Shown here in pieces: positions 16,910-25,804 of a stretch of DNA of 64,000 nt. The notes under the pieces were generated by a model. It saw nothing but the letters and a program-made list of their open reading frames with translations, had not been told where the DNA came from and ran no database searches. The position numbers were made by a program, and so were the translations under genes. Positions within the stretch are counted from its first letter, which is position 1; each line of letters opens with the position of its first letter. Origin of the DNA: Atopobiaceae bacterium (lineage in GTDB: Bacteria; Actinomycetota; Coriobacteriia; Coriobacteriales; Atopobiaceae); the NCBI GenBank assembly GCA_017941705.1, contig JAGAVX010000146.1, positions 20,806-84,805 on the forward strand, given 5' to 3'.

Positions 16910-17314
16910 CTAGGCTATGTTTCCCGTCGAGGTCTCATGCAGTTCGAGGGGCAGTCTGTCGGGGTCAAAGAAGAAGGTCATCTTCTCGCCGGTGAACTCG
17001 TCGGTACGGATGGGCTCGCAATCGATTCCGCGCGCGAGAAGGTCGGCTACGGTCTGCTCGATGTCCTGCACGGCAAAGGCGAGGTGCCTGAGCCCGCACG
17101 CCTCGGGGTACGATGGCCGTGCCGGAGGGTTCTTGGGTGCGAAGACCTCCAGTTCGGTCGTCTCGTTAATGCGTAGGTCGAGCTTCCAGTCCTGCTTTTG
17201 CGGGCGGTAGTTCTCCCGGATTACCTCAAGGCCGAGCTTTGTGACATAGAAGTCGCGCGAAGCCTCGTAGTCCGAGACGATGATCGCCACATGGTGGATG
17301 GCGGAAAGATTCAC
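16910..17314 (-). CDS. VOC family protein (glyoxalase-like)
   Basis: A 134-residue single-chain VOC protein with paired beta-alpha-beta-beta-beta modules: I-H-H-V-A-I-I-V-S-D-Y at residue 6, E-L-E-V-F near 53, L-R-H-L-A-F near 75 and a terminal P-L-E-L-H-E. The two His and two Glu positions fit the metal-binding pattern of glyoxalase I-like dioxygenase-fold proteins of the SMU1112c/YaeR type. It may isomerise methylglyoxal-thiol adducts, but substrate is not determined. A good AAGGAGGG site precedes the ATG. It is convergent with the STAS gene, 24 bp away. Confidence 0.85.
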   Translation of the reverse strand: MNLSAIHHVAIIVSDYEASRDFYVTKLGLEVIRENYRPQKQDWKLDLRINETTELEVFAPKNPPARPSYPEACGLRHLAFAVQDIEQTVADLLARGIDCEPIRTDEFTGEKMTFFFDPDRLPLELHETSTGNIA

Positions 17315-17506
17315 TGCAAGCCCTCCTTAGGTAACACGCGCTTGTGGGGCGTGTGCTGGCTACGGTGCTGCCATCGTACTACGCGCAGCCGCATGCGGTT
17401 GCCCATCTTCGCTCAATATCTGTTGTGCGAGCCGTATGGCAGGCGGCGTCACCGCAAAGCGGTATCCTGTCATAGACATCGTGTTCAAGCAGAAAGGTGA
17501 CACAGC

Positions 17507-18670
17507 ATGCAGCAGATTGCAGACGGCATCTTTTACATTGGCGTCAACGACCATCAGCTCGACCTCTTTGAGGGTCAGTACATCGTGCCCAATGGCATGG
17601 CGTATAACTCGTACGTGATCATGGACGAGAAGATTGCGGTCATGGACGGCGTGGACGGCAACTTCGTCGACGAGTGGCTGGACAACCTCACGGCGGCGCT
17701 CGACGGACGTACGCCCGACTACCTCATCGTCCAGCACATGGAGCCCGATCACAGCGGCTCGATCCAGGCCTTTGCCGAGCGCTATCCCGAGGCGACGATC
17801 GTGGCCAGCGTGGGCGCCTTCAACATGATGCTCAACTACTTTGGCACCAAGTTCGAGGGCCGCAACATGCAGGTCAAGGAGGGAAGCACCCTCTCTCTGG
17901 GCACTAAGGAGCTGACGTTTGTCGCCGCCCCCAACGTGCATTGGCCCGAGGTCATCTTCACGTATGACGCGACCGACAAGGTCCTGTTCACGGCAGATGC
18001 CTTTGGCAAGTTCGGCGCGCTTGACGTCGACGAGGACTGGGACTGCGAGGCCCGCCGCTACTACTTTGGCATCGTGGGCAAGTTCGGCAAGAACGTGCAG
18101 GCTGTTCTGGCCAAGGTCGCCAAGCTCGACGTGCAGGTCATCTGCCCCCTGCACGGTCCCATCCTGTCCGAGAACCTTGAGCACTACATCGGGCAGTATC
18201 AGACCTGGTCGAGCTACGGCGTCGAGACCGAGGGTGTGGTCATTGCCTACAGCAGCGTCTACGGTCACACCAAGGACGCCGTCGAGCTGCTCGAAGCCAA
18301 GCTCAAGGAGAAGGGCTGCCCGCGCGTCGTGGTGACCGACCTTGCGCGCGACGACCAGGCCGAGGCTGTCGAGGACGCCTTCCGTCACGGCCACCTGGTG
18401 CTCGCCACGACCACCTATTGCGGCGGTGTATTCCCGGCCATGGAGCAGTTCATCCATCACCTGCTCGACCATGCGTTCCAAAAGCGCACGGTGGCCTTCG
18501 TGGAGAACGGCAGCTGGATGCCGACGGCGGCCAAGGGCATGCGCGCCCTGATGGAGAAGTGCGCCGACATCACGTTTGCCGAGAACACCGTGACTGTCAA
18601 GGGTTCGCTGAACGACGGCTCACGCGCGCAGGTTGACGCGCTTGCCGCTGAGCTGGCGGCGCAGTTCTAG
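17507..18670 (+). CDS. fprA: FprA-family A-type flavoprotein (flavodiiron protein)
   Basis: A 387-residue enzyme that reduces O2 to water (or NO to N2O) in anaerobes. The N-terminal metallo-beta-lactamase-like domain carries the di-iron motif H77-x-E79-x-D81-H82 (H-M-E-P-D-H-S-G-S) and later histidines H147-W and H-G-P. The C-terminal flavodoxin domain starts near 245 with Y-S-S-V-Y-G-H-T, the FMN phosphate loop. Length is usual for FprA without a rubredoxin extension, so electrons come from a separate rubredoxin or flavin reductase. AAAGGTGA precedes the ATG. It appears monocistronic and is followed by a large palindrome. Confidence 0.93.
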   Translation: MQQIADGIFYIGVNDHQLDLFEGQYIVPNGMAYNSYVIMDEKIAVMDGVDGNFVDEWLDNLTAALDGRTPDYLIVQHMEPDHSGSIQAFAERYPEATIVASVGAFNMMLNYFGTKFEGRNMQVKEGSTLSLGTKELTFVAAPNVHWPEVIFTYDATDKVLFTADAFGKFGALDVDEDWDCEARRYYFGIVGKFGKNVQAVLAKVAKLDVQVICPLHGPILSENLEHYIGQYQTWSSYGVETEGVVIAYSSVYGHTKDAVELLEAKLKEKGCPRVVVTDLARDDQAEAVEDAFRHGHLVLATTTYCGGVFPAMEQFIHHLLDHAFQKRTVAFVENGSWMPTAAKGMRALMEKCADITFAENTVTVKGSLNDGSRAQVDALAAELAAQF

Positions 18671-18683
18671 GTTCAGCACTATC

Positions 18684-18790
18684 GACTGTGGTCCCGGGGA
18701 CACGCCCCTGCGCCGCAGAACTGTTGGCTGGGGGACACGCCCCTGGACCACATTAATGTGGACCAGGGGCGTGTCCCCGGGACCACAGTC
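18684..18790. repeat. Nested palindrome, GGGGACACGCCCC subfamily
   Basis: A perfect 27-bp inverted repeat has arms at 18684-18710 and 18764-18790; each holds GGTCCCGGGGACACGCCCCTG or its complement. Between them a third, direct copy (about 18730-18755) also pairs with the right arm across ACCACATTAATGTGG. The locus is two direct copies and one inverted copy of one unit and can fold two ways. It may terminate fprA. Confidence 0.8.
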
Positions 18791-18923
18791 GCCTCATTTT
18801 GCGGATTGATGCTTACCTTGAGATGAAAGCAGCCCATGTAGCTGATAGTATGATAAGAAATGATTCGGCAAGGGCGCCGCGGTGCATCCCGCGGCGTTTG
18901 TCAGCAACAGATGGAGAGTGTGT

Positions 18924-20270
18924 ATGGGGCGCTTAGGGGGTGGCGCGCTACCGCGCCGGCGCTCTGTGGAACTAAAGGGAATCCATATCCCGCACAACAA
19001 GGCTACGGCCGAGCAGGAAACGACAGTCATGCCGCTTCCGAGCAAGGTCATGCTGCCCATGCAGCAGCATGTGGGGGCTCCGTGCGTTCCGCAGGTCAAG
19101 CGCAGACAGCACGTCGAGGTCGGCCAGCTCATCGGTCACTCTGATGCCCGGTTGACCTGCGACATCTTCTCGCCTGTGTCCGGCATCGTGCGCGAGATCA
19201 GGCAGGTCCACTATTCCAATGGCTGGTCGGACGAGGCTGTGGTCATCGAGCCCGACGGCGAGCAGATCGTGCACGAGTCCGTGCAGAAGCCCGAGGTCAC
19301 CGACTTCGCCAGCTTGGTGGAGGCCCTCAAGCACAGCGGCATCGTCGGTCTGGGTGGCGCCGGCTTCCCAGCCTGGGCAAAGATGAACACCGACCTCAGC
19401 AGCATTGACACATGGCTGGTCAACGGCGCCGAGTGCGAGCCGTACCTCTCCACCGACTATCGCGAGATGGTGGAGCACGCCGACACCGTCCTCGAGGGCA
19501 TCAAGGCCTGCCTCGACTACTCGGGCGTGCCGCGTTCGCTCATCTGCATCGAAGACAACAAGCCCCGTGCCATCGAGCTGCTGCGCAAGATGGCCGCGGA
19601 CGACCCACGCATCGACGTGTACGAGCTGCCGGCACGTTATCCGCAGGGAGCCAGCCGCGTGATCCTGCGCAATGTCACCGGTCGATCCGTCCCGCGCGGC
19701 GGGCACCTCACCGACGTGGGCGCGCTCCTCTTTAACGTGACCACCATGAGCGAGATCGGGCGCTACCTGCGTACGGGCATGCCCCTCACCAAGCGCCGCC
19801 TGACGGTGATGGGCGACGCCATCGCGCGCCCGCAGAACCTCGAGGTCGTCGTGGGCACTCCCATCTCCGAGATTCTGGAGTACTGCGGCTGTGCTCCCGG
19901 TCCGCGCAAGGTCATCATCGGCGGCCCGATGATGGGCACCACGCAGGTCGAGCTCGACGTGCCGGTCGTGCGTCAGAACTGCGGTCTGCTTGCGTTTGGC
20001 GTCAACGGGCCCGTGGTCCCGCGCCAGACGGCCTGCATCAAGTGCAGCCGATGCATCGACAACTGCCCCATCCGCCTGTCGCCGATCGAGATCCACAAGG
20101 CCTATATCAACCGCGACACCGCGCGCCTCGACGAGCTGATGGCTGACCTTTGCGTGGAGTGCGGCACGTGCTCGTACGTGTGTCCCTCCAAGCAGCCGCT
20201 CGTGCAGTCCACCCACCTCGCCCGCGCGCTCTTGCGCGCCGAGCAGCGCAAGGCGAAGGGGAGGCGATAG
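18924..20270 (+). CDS. rnfC: Rnf electron transport complex subunit C
   Basis: A 448-residue peripheral subunit of the ferredoxin:NAD+ oxidoreductase, carrying NADH/FMN and two 4Fe-4S clusters. It has the biotinyl-lipoyl-like N-terminus (V-M-L-P-M-Q-Q-H-V-G-A-P), the NADH-binding G-x-G-G-A-G-F-P-A-W-A-K motif near residue 150, N-G-A-E-C-E-P-Y and, near the C-terminus, C-I-K-C-S-R-C-I-D-N-C-P and C-V-E-C-G-T-C-S-Y-V-C-P. The ATG 18924 follows GGAGAG and gives a usual length. It is the first gene of rnfCDGEAB, the order seen in Firmicutes. Confidence 0.95.
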   Translation: MGRLGGGALPRRRSVELKGIHIPHNKATAEQETTVMPLPSKVMLPMQQHVGAPCVPQVKRRQHVEVGQLIGHSDARLTCDIFSPVSGIVREIRQVHYSNGWSDEAVVIEPDGEQIVHESVQKPEVTDFASLVEALKHSGIVGLGGAGFPAWAKMNTDLSSIDTWLVNGAECEPYLSTDYREMVEHADTVLEGIKACLDYSGVPRSLICIEDNKPRAIELLRKMAADDPRIDVYELPARYPQGASRVILRNVTGRSVPRGGHLTDVGALLFNVTTMSEIGRYLRTGMPLTKRRLTVMGDAIARPQNLEVVVGTPISEILEYCGCAPGPRKVIIGGPMMGTTQVELDVPVVRQNCGLLAFGVNGPVVPRQTACIKCSRCIDNCPIRLSPIEIHKAYINRDTARLDELMADLCVECGTCSYVCPSKQPLVQSTHLARALLRAEQRKAKGRR

Positions 20271-20272
20271 GC

Positions 20273-21292
20273 ATGGCGCTCTTCAAGAGAAGTGAGGCTC
20301 CGGTCAACTTGGATAACCCCGCCAACAATCCCCTGGTTCTGCGTCCTGCGCCGCAGATTTCAAGCGCCGTCACCACGCACATCATCATGCGCGATGTCTT
20401 GGTGGCGCTCATTCCTGCGACGGTGGCTGCCGTGGCCTACTTTGGGCTTCGGGCCCTGCTGGTCATCGCCACCTCGATTGCCTCATGCGTGGGGTTCGAG
20501 TACCTGTGGTGCCGCCTGCGCAAGACGCCTCAGACCATAGGCGACCTGTCGGCAGCCGTCACGGGACTGCTGCTGGCCTTCAACGTCCCGTCCACCCTGC
20601 CGCTCTACATGGTGGTGATTGGCGCCTTCGTGGCCATCATCATGACCAAGGAGCTCTTTGGCGGAATCGGCAAGAACTTTGCCAACCCCGCCATCGTGGG
20701 GCGCATCTTTCTTGCGGTCGCCTTCCCGGTGGCCATGACCACCTTCGTAGGTCCGCAGGTGGCCCTCTCGCCGGTCGATGTGGTGAGTTCGGCCACGCCC
20801 CTGGCGCCGACCGCCCAGCCGCTCTCGTACCTCGAGCTGCTGCTGGGCATGCATATGGGCGTACTGGGCGAGACGAGTGCGCTGGCCCTTCTGCTGGGCA
20901 TGGTCTTCTTGCTGTATCGTCCCGTGATCACTTGGCACATCCCTGTGGCCTACGTGGGCACCGTCTGCGTGCTTAGCCTGCTCACCGGGCATGACGTGAT
21001 TGCCGAGGCGCTCTCGGGAGGCCTTCTGCTGGGAGCCATCTACATGGCAACCGACTACAGCACCTGCCCGGCCACCAAGCGCGGCAAGCTGGTCTTTGGC
21101 GTGGGATGCGGCCTGATCACCTGCCTGATCCGCTTCTTTGGCAACCTCAACGAGGGCGTGGCCTACTCCATCCTGTTCATGAACCTGCTGGTGCCCTATA
21201 TCGACCAGCTCACGCCCAACATCCCCGTGGGCGGCGAGGCCATCATCGCCGAGCGCCGCCGCGCCAAGAGGGGAGGGAAGGCCCATGAGTAA
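20273..21292 (+). CDS. rnfD: Rnf electron transport complex subunit D
   Basis: A 339-residue integral membrane subunit with eight to ten hydrophobic segments. It binds FMN covalently through a threonine; the D-V-V-S-S-A-T-P-L-A segment near residue 166-175 corresponds to the S-G-A-T-x-L flavinylation site. Also visible are the N-P-A-x-V-G-R segment and A-T-D-Y-S-T-C-P. Start 20273 is 2 bp after the rnfC stop, with its ribosome site GGGGAGGCG inside rnfC. Confidence 0.95.
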   Translation: MALFKRSEAPVNLDNPANNPLVLRPAPQISSAVTTHIIMRDVLVALIPATVAAVAYFGLRALLVIATSIASCVGFEYLWCRLRKTPQTIGDLSAAVTGLLLAFNVPSTLPLYMVVIGAFVAIIMTKELFGGIGKNFANPAIVGRIFLAVAFPVAMTTFVGPQVALSPVDVVSSATPLAPTAQPLSYLELLLGMHMGVLGETSALALLLGMVFLLYRPVITWHIPVAYVGTVCVLSLLTGHDVIAEALSGGLLLGAIYMATDYSTCPATKRGKLVFGVGCGLITCLIRFFGNLNEGVAYSILFMNLLVPYIDQLTPNIPVGGEAIIAERRRAKRGGKAHE

Positions 21293-21833
21293 CGCCTCAT
21301 CACGCTCATCGCTTGATGCCGTGCGTCCCGTCTTGGTGCTGGTGATCATCTGCATGGTCGCAAGTGCGCTGCTGGGGGCCGTCCATGCGGCGACCGCCCC
21401 GATCGCCCAGGCGAACGCCGACCAGAAGGCACAGGAGACCTACGCGAAGCTGGTTCCCGAGGCTGCGTCGTTCGAGCCCATGGACTGCAGCGTAGCCGGT
21501 TGTACTGCTGCGCTGCGTGCGCTCGATGACTCGGGCAACGTGCTGGCGCACGTGATTGTCGCCCAGAGCAAGGGGTACGGGGGCCAGGTGCCCATCGCGG
21601 TGGCCTTTGGCCCCGATGGGACCGTGAGCGCCATCACGACCATGCCCAACGACGAGACGCCTGGCCTGGGCACCAAGATCGCAAACGACTCGTACATCGG
21701 TCAGTACGTGGGCATGGCGGCCCAGCCGACGGCGGCCGACGACGTGGACCTCATCAGCGGGGCGACCATCTCGTCAAAGGCGGCGCTCGCTGCGTTCAAC
21801 GTTGCTGTCGAGGCTTTTGAGGAGGTGCGCTGA
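21285..21833 (+). CDS. rnfG: Rnf electron transport complex subunit G
   Basis: A 182-residue subunit with one N-terminal membrane helix (about 15-37) and an extracytoplasmic FMN-binding domain. The covalent flavin site S-G-A-T-I-S-S-K-A lies near 159-167, where the threonine carries FMN. G-Y-G-G is also conserved. The start overlaps the rnfD stop by 8 bp, indicating translational coupling. Confidence 0.94.
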   Translation: MSNASSRSSLDAVRPVLVLVIICMVASALLGAVHAATAPIAQANADQKAQETYAKLVPEAASFEPMDCSVAGCTAALRALDDSGNVLAHVIVAQSKGYGGQVPIAVAFGPDGTVSAITTMPNDETPGLGTKIANDSYIGQYVGMAAQPTAADDVDLISGATISSKAALAAFNVAVEAFEEVR

Positions 21834-22645
21834 TGGCTGACACCATGCAAGAGGCCAACGAGCCCACGCTCGCCCACACGTTCTCAAAGGGCCTGCTCGA
21901 GGAGAATCCCGCCCTGCGCCAGATGCTGGGCCTGTGCCCGACGCTCGCTGTGACCACCGCCGTCACCAACGGCCTGGGAATGGGCATGGCGACTACCTTT
22001 GTGCTGGTGTGCTCGGGCGTGGTGGTCTCGCTGCTGCGCAAGGTCATTCCCTCCACGGTGCGCATTCCCGCGTTCATCACGATCATTGCGAGCTTCGTGA
22101 CGCTGGTCATGATGCTCGTCAAGGCCTATCTGCCCGCCCTCGACGAGGCTCTGGGCATCTACCTGCCGCTTATCGTCGTCAACTGCATCGTGCTGGGTCG
22201 TGCGGAGATGTTTGCCTCTAAGCACGGTCCCGTGCAGGCGGCCGCCGACGGTCTGGGCATGGGCTTGGGCTTTACCATCTCGCTGACGCTGATGTCGGCC
22301 ATCCGCGAGATCCTTGGCGCGGGCACCTTCCTGGGCGTCCGCGTGCTGCCGCCCTTCATCGAGCCCATGATCATCATGGTCATGCCGGCTGGCGGCTTTG
22401 CGGTGCTGGGCGTCCTCATCGCCGCCTCGGTCTGGATCGAGGAGCATCCGCGTCACAAGACCCGCTACGTGCGCAAGAAGGTGGCTCCCTCGCCCAGCCT
22501 CTGTGCGGCGTGCCCCATCAACTGCGGTATTGGCGACCCCACCGACGACGCGTGTGCCAAGGACGAGTTCGTCGAGATGCTCGAGGCTGCCGTTGCCGCG
22601 GCCAAGCGTGAGAAAGAGGAGAGGGAGAAGGAGGGCGATGCCTGA
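21833..22645 (+). CDS. rnfE: Rnf electron transport complex subunit E, with cysteine-bearing C-terminal extension
   Basis: A 270-residue membrane subunit with about six helices and the E-N-P-x-L-R-Q-x-L-G-L-C-P-x-L-A-V-T-T motif at residues 24-42, whose cysteine belongs to the intramembrane iron site shared with RnfA. Usual RnfE proteins are about 200-230 residues. Here about 60 residues follow the last helix, including C-A-A-C-P-I-N-C and a later D-A-C, then a charged helical tail. ATG overlaps the rnfG stop (TGATG). Confidence 0.94.
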   Translation: MADTMQEANEPTLAHTFSKGLLEENPALRQMLGLCPTLAVTTAVTNGLGMGMATTFVLVCSGVVVSLLRKVIPSTVRIPAFITIIASFVTLVMMLVKAYLPALDEALGIYLPLIVVNCIVLGRAEMFASKHGPVQAAADGLGMGLGFTISLTLMSAIREILGAGTFLGVRVLPPFIEPMIIMVMPAGGFAVLGVLIAASVWIEEHPRHKTRYVRKKVAPSPSLCAACPINCGIGDPTDDACAKDEFVEMLEAAVAAAKREKEEREKEGDA

Positions 22646-23235
22646 TGGCACAGTACGCATCCATTCTCTTCAGCATGATCCTGGTCAACAACTTCGTGCT
22701 GGTAAAGTTCCTGGGCATCTGCCCATTTCTGGGCGTCTCCAAGAAGTTCGACTCTGCCGTGGGCATGGGCGCCGCGGTCACCGTCGTCATGGTCATGGCG
22801 ATTGCCGTCACGTGGCCCATCCAGCAGCTCCTGACCGCCTGGGGCCTCGAGTACCTACAGACCATCGCTTTCATCCTGGTCATTGCCACATTGGTGCAGC
22901 TGCTTGAGATGGCGCTAAAGCGCTACCTGCCGCCGCTGCATGCGTCGCTTGGCGTGTACCTGCCGCTGATCACCACCAACTGCGCGGTGCTGGGTGTGGC
23001 CATCCTCACCATCGACGAGGGCTATACCTATCCCGAGGCGCTGGTGGCTGGCCTTGGAGCCGGCCTGGGCTTCCTTCTCGCCATGGTCATCTTCAGTGGC
23101 GTGCGCCGCCGTGTCGAGGAGGCCGAGCCACCCGAGGTCTTTAAGGGGATGCCCATCACACTCATCTCGGCAGCCATCACGGCCATGAGCTTCATGGGAT
23201 TCTCTGGCGTCATCGACCATCTGTTTGGCGCGTAG
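22645..23235 (+). CDS. rnfA: Rnf electron transport complex subunit A
   Basis: A 196-residue, six-helix membrane subunit homologous to RnfE/NqrE. It has N-N-F-V-L-V-K-F-L-G-I-C-P-F-L-G-V-S near residues 14-31 with the conserved cysteine, and T-T-N-C-A-V-L-G near 110-117. The start overlaps the rnfE stop (TGATG). Length is normal. Confidence 0.95.
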   Translation: MAQYASILFSMILVNNFVLVKFLGICPFLGVSKKFDSAVGMGAAVTVVMVMAIAVTWPIQQLLTAWGLEYLQTIAFILVIATLVQLLEMALKRYLPPLHASLGVYLPLITTNCAVLGVAILTIDEGYTYPEALVAGLGAGLGFLLAMVIFSGVRRRVEEAEPPEVFKGMPITLISAAITAMSFMGFSGVIDHLFGA

Positions 23236-23246
23236 GGAGGTATGGC

Positions 23247-24065
23247 ATGAACTCTATCGTCCTGACTGTCGCGCTGGTCTCAGCCATCGGTCTCGTGGGT
23301 TCGGTGGTCCTCGTGTTCGCCTCGAAGAAGCTTGCCGTGGAGGAGGACGAGCGTCTTGCCGATGTGGTAGCCATGCTGCCCGGCGCCAACTGCGGATCGT
23401 GCGGATATCCCGGCTGCGAGGGCTACGCGAAGGCCATGCTTGCAGGCGCCCCGGTCAACTCCTGTGGCCCTGGTGGGCCTGACGCCGCCAAGCGCCTGGC
23501 CGCGTACCTGGGCGTGGACGCCGGTGACGTCGTGGTCAAGCGTGCGATCGTGGCGTGCCGCGGTACGGCCGACCGCGTGGTGCTGCAGGAGCGCGCCGTG
23601 TACCATGGCGCCCACAGCTGCCGCATCTACGCCACCATGGGTCATCTTTCGGACGGTTGCACCGATGGATGCATCGGTTACGGCGACTGCATGGCCACCT
23701 GTCCCTATGGAGCAATCTCGCTCAACAAGAACCAGGTTGCCGTGGTCGATCCCGCGGTCTGCATCGGATGCGGATTGTGCACCACCATCTGTCCGCGGCA
23801 CCTCATCAGCCTGGTGGAGAAGAGCGATGTGGACGAGGTCTCGTTTGTCCTCTGCCACAACACGCTTACGGGCAAGCGCGCCAAGGACGCTTGTGCCAAC
23901 ACCTGCCTCGGCTGCCGCAAGTGCGAGAAGGTGTGCCCGCAAAAGTGCATCGAGGTCGTGGACAACGTGGCCCACATCGACATCTCCAAGTGCGTCGGCT
24001 GCAAGGTCTGCATGGGCGTATGCCCCGAGGGTGCGATCTACCCGCTCTCCTGGGTCACGAGGTAG
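23247..24065 (+). CDS. rnfB: Rnf electron transport complex subunit B (ferredoxin-like)
   Basis: A 272-residue membrane-anchored iron-sulfur subunit that receives electrons from ferredoxin. It has one N-terminal helix, then the Fe-S domain C-G-S-C-G-Y-P-G-C-E-G-Y-A with a following C-G-P-G-G, and several further 4Fe-4S motifs: C-I-G-Y-G-D-C-M-A-T-C-P, C-I-G-C-G-L-C-T-T-I-C-P, C-L-G-C-R-K-C-E-K-V-C-P and C-V-G-C-K-V-C-M-G-V-C-P. It is the last gene of the Rnf operon, 11 bp after rnfA. Confidence 0.95.
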   Translation: MNSIVLTVALVSAIGLVGSVVLVFASKKLAVEEDERLADVVAMLPGANCGSCGYPGCEGYAKAMLAGAPVNSCGPGGPDAAKRLAAYLGVDAGDVVVKRAIVACRGTADRVVLQERAVYHGAHSCRIYATMGHLSDGCTDGCIGYGDCMATCPYGAISLNKNQVAVVDPAVCIGCGLCTTICPRHLISLVEKSDVDEVSFVLCHNTLTGKRAKDACANTCLGCRKCEKVCPQKCIEVVDNVAHIDISKCVGCKVCMGVCPEGAIYPLSWVTR

Positions 24066-24076
24066 TGCGCACGCGG

Positions 24077-24107
24077 GCGTGCACTGGTGCCTGTCCCCAA
24101 TGCACGG
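24077..24107. repeat. GGTGCCTGTCCCC palindromic repeat, single copy
   Basis: One copy of the 31-33-bp unit GCGTGC...GGTGCCTGTCCCCAATGCACGG lies 11 bp after rnfB, in the gap before the Nudix gene. Confidence 0.75.
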
Positions 24108-24136
24108 CCGACGCGACCGAACGGAGGTAGAGTAGC

Positions 24137-24709
24137 ATGGCGCTCGTGGATGAGATTCGTACCTATATGCCGGTGAACCAGCAGGAAGAGGCAGACAAGG
24201 CTCTCATGCTGGATCATCTGGCAAACGATCCGCTTGCGTTTGACCGCAGTTCTCCGGCTCACTTCACCGCGTCGGCCTGGACGGTGGACCGAGCGGGAAC
24301 CAAGACTCTCCTGTGCTATCACAGGATCTACGACTCGTGGAGCTGGGTGGGCGGTCATGCGGATGGCGAGCGCGACCTAGCTGCAGTGGCACAACGCGAG
24401 CTTGCGGAGGAGACGGGCGTTGCGCATGCGTGCATGGTGCCGGCTGGTGCTAGCCCGATTGCATCCTTGGAGGTGCTGGGCGTCCTTGGCCATCAGAAGC
24501 GTGGCCAGTGGGTCAGCTCGCACGTGCATCTCAACGTGACGTATCTGTTTGTGGCCGATCCTGACGAGCCACTGCGTATCAAGCCCGATGAGAATGCGGG
24601 AGTGCGCTGGGTGCCTCTCGATGACGTGTTGACGCTCTCCGATGAGCCTTGGATGTGCGAGCATGTCTACCGCAAGCTCATCGCGCGCACGCGGAGCGTG
24701 CTCGGGTAG
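24137..24709 (+). CDS. Nudix hydrolase
   Basis: A 190-residue hydrolase of nucleoside-diphosphate-linked substrates. The Nudix box is G-G-H-A-D-G-E-R-D-L...R-E-L-A-E-E-T-G-V near residues 75-97, with the metal-binding R-E-x-x-E-E intact and the G-G-H-A-D-G variant common in one subfamily. Substrate cannot be told. An ACGGAGG site precedes the ATG. It lies between two copies of the palindromic repeat and may be separate from the Rnf transcript. Confidence 0.88.
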   Translation: MALVDEIRTYMPVNQQEEADKALMLDHLANDPLAFDRSSPAHFTASAWTVDRAGTKTLLCYHRIYDSWSWVGGHADGERDLAAVAQRELAEETGVAHACMVPAGASPIASLEVLGVLGHQKRGQWVSSHVHLNVTYLFVADPDEPLRIKPDENAGVRWVPLDDVLTLSDEPWMCEHVYRKLIARTRSVLG

Positions 24710-24722
24710 CGCGAAACGGGTG

Positions 24723-24788
24723 GCGCGCAGGGGGAAGCCTGTCCCCAACGCACACGGGCGTGCACTGGTGCCTGTCCCCAATGCACGC
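24723..24788. repeat. Two GCCTGTCCCC palindromic repeat copies
   Basis: A first, diverged copy (about 24723-24753) has GGAAGCCTGTCCCCAACGCAC. A second (24758-24788) has GCGTGCACTGGTGCCTGTCCCC followed by AATGCACGC. The GGAAGCC variant recurs in reverse at the right end of the window. Confidence 0.72.
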
Positions 24789-24789
24789 A

Positions 24790-24822
24790 GCAGCCCCGGA
24801 CGAGCGGGTCATCCGGGGCTGC
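24790..24822. terminator. Bidirectional hairpin between Nudix and lipoprotein genes
   Basis: A perfect 11-bp stem, GCAGCCCCGGA / TCCGGGGCTGC, lies between the convergent Nudix and lipoprotein genes. It lacks a T-run on either side, but placement suits termination of both. Confidence 0.6.
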
Positions 24823-24844
24823 TTCGTGCGGTTGTGGCGTAATG

Positions 24845-25642
24845 CTACTTGACGGTCACGCTCGTGATGTGGGGGTTGGGTCCCTCGTACCAGTACAGGA
24901 AGCCCTCGAGGTCGACAGTGTCGCCCACCTTGAGGTCATTGCTGACGAGCTTGTAGACGTCGGTGTCCTCGCCGGTGAGGTACGACTCGACCGTGAAGGC
25001 GTACGTGGCCTTGCCGTCGGAGACGTTGAAGTACAGGTCGTCGCCAGGGGCGCCGGAGCCGTCGTAGTTGTAGATGAAGGGGGCTTCCTTGCCGTCGGCA
25101 TCCTTGGAGGCGGCGATGGTGAGGCCGGTGAAGGCGACCTTCTGGTTCTGGAAGTCGATGAGCCCCTCGGTGCCCAGCTTGTCGGTCACGTCGACGGGCT
25201 CGGCGATGTAGGAGCCGTCCATGAGGGCGAGCTCGGCACCCTCGGCAACCTCGACCTCGCCGGACCATTCGGCCTTGTAGCCCTTGACGCTGATCTTGGC
25301 ACCCTCGACCAGCTTGTCGTAGGTGGCCTGGTCGCAGGCGGCGTTGTAGATGAAGTAGGCACCATCGGCGTCGGCGGCGTAGATCGAGGCCTTGTCCTCC
25401 CACCAGGACTGCTTGGCCTGGACGAAGCACTCGAGCATAACCGGAGCATCGACCTCGGCGGCGACGTACTCGGCGTAGGTCATGACGCCGTCGCTCTTGG
25501 CATCGGTGCCGTCTCCGGCAGCGGCTGCGGATGAGCCGCCACTGGCGTTGCCGCCACCGCCGCATGCGGTCAGGGCAAGCATCGAGGCGCCGCTGACGAG
25601 CGTCGTGAGGAAGGACCTTCTGGTCTGTACGAGCTTAGTCAT
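24845..25642 (-). CDS. Lipoprotein with OB-fold-like repeats
   Basis: A 265-residue secreted lipoprotein. The N-terminus has T-R-R-S-F-L-T-T-L, resembling a twin-arginine signal, then a lipobox L-T-A-C with C27 and a G/S/A-rich linker. The mature part appears to have two similar halves, each with a strand pattern like D-K-L-V-E-G-A-K-I-S-V-K-G-Y and D-L-K-V-G-D-T-V-D-L-E-G-F, typical of OB-fold proteins. Start 25642 follows GGGAGAG; longer upstream reading is not protein-like. Ligand unknown. Confidence 0.78.
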   Translation of the reverse strand: MTKLVQTRRSFLTTLVSGASMLALTACGGGGNASGGSSAAAAGDGTDAKSDGVMTYAEYVAAEVDAPVMLECFVQAKQSWWEDKASIYAADADGAYFIYNAACDQATYDKLVEGAKISVKGYKAEWSGEVEVAEGAELALMDGSYIAEPVDVTDKLGTEGLIDFQNQKVAFTGLTIAASKDADGKEAPFIYNYDGSGAPGDDLYFNVSDGKATYAFTVESYLTGEDTDVYKLVSNDLKVGDTVDLEGFLYWYEGPNPHITSVTVK

Positions 25643-25804
25643 GATGATTCTCTCCCATACTGATTGATGGAGTGGAACAAACGCTACACGCACATTATTC
25701 TGCAAATCCTGCAGGAATGAAAGAAAGAGCCTGACTAAAGTTCGCATCCGTGCCCCAGCCGTTCTCAGACAGGTCGCTCGCGGCGGGTCCCTTGAGCAAC
25801 ACAC

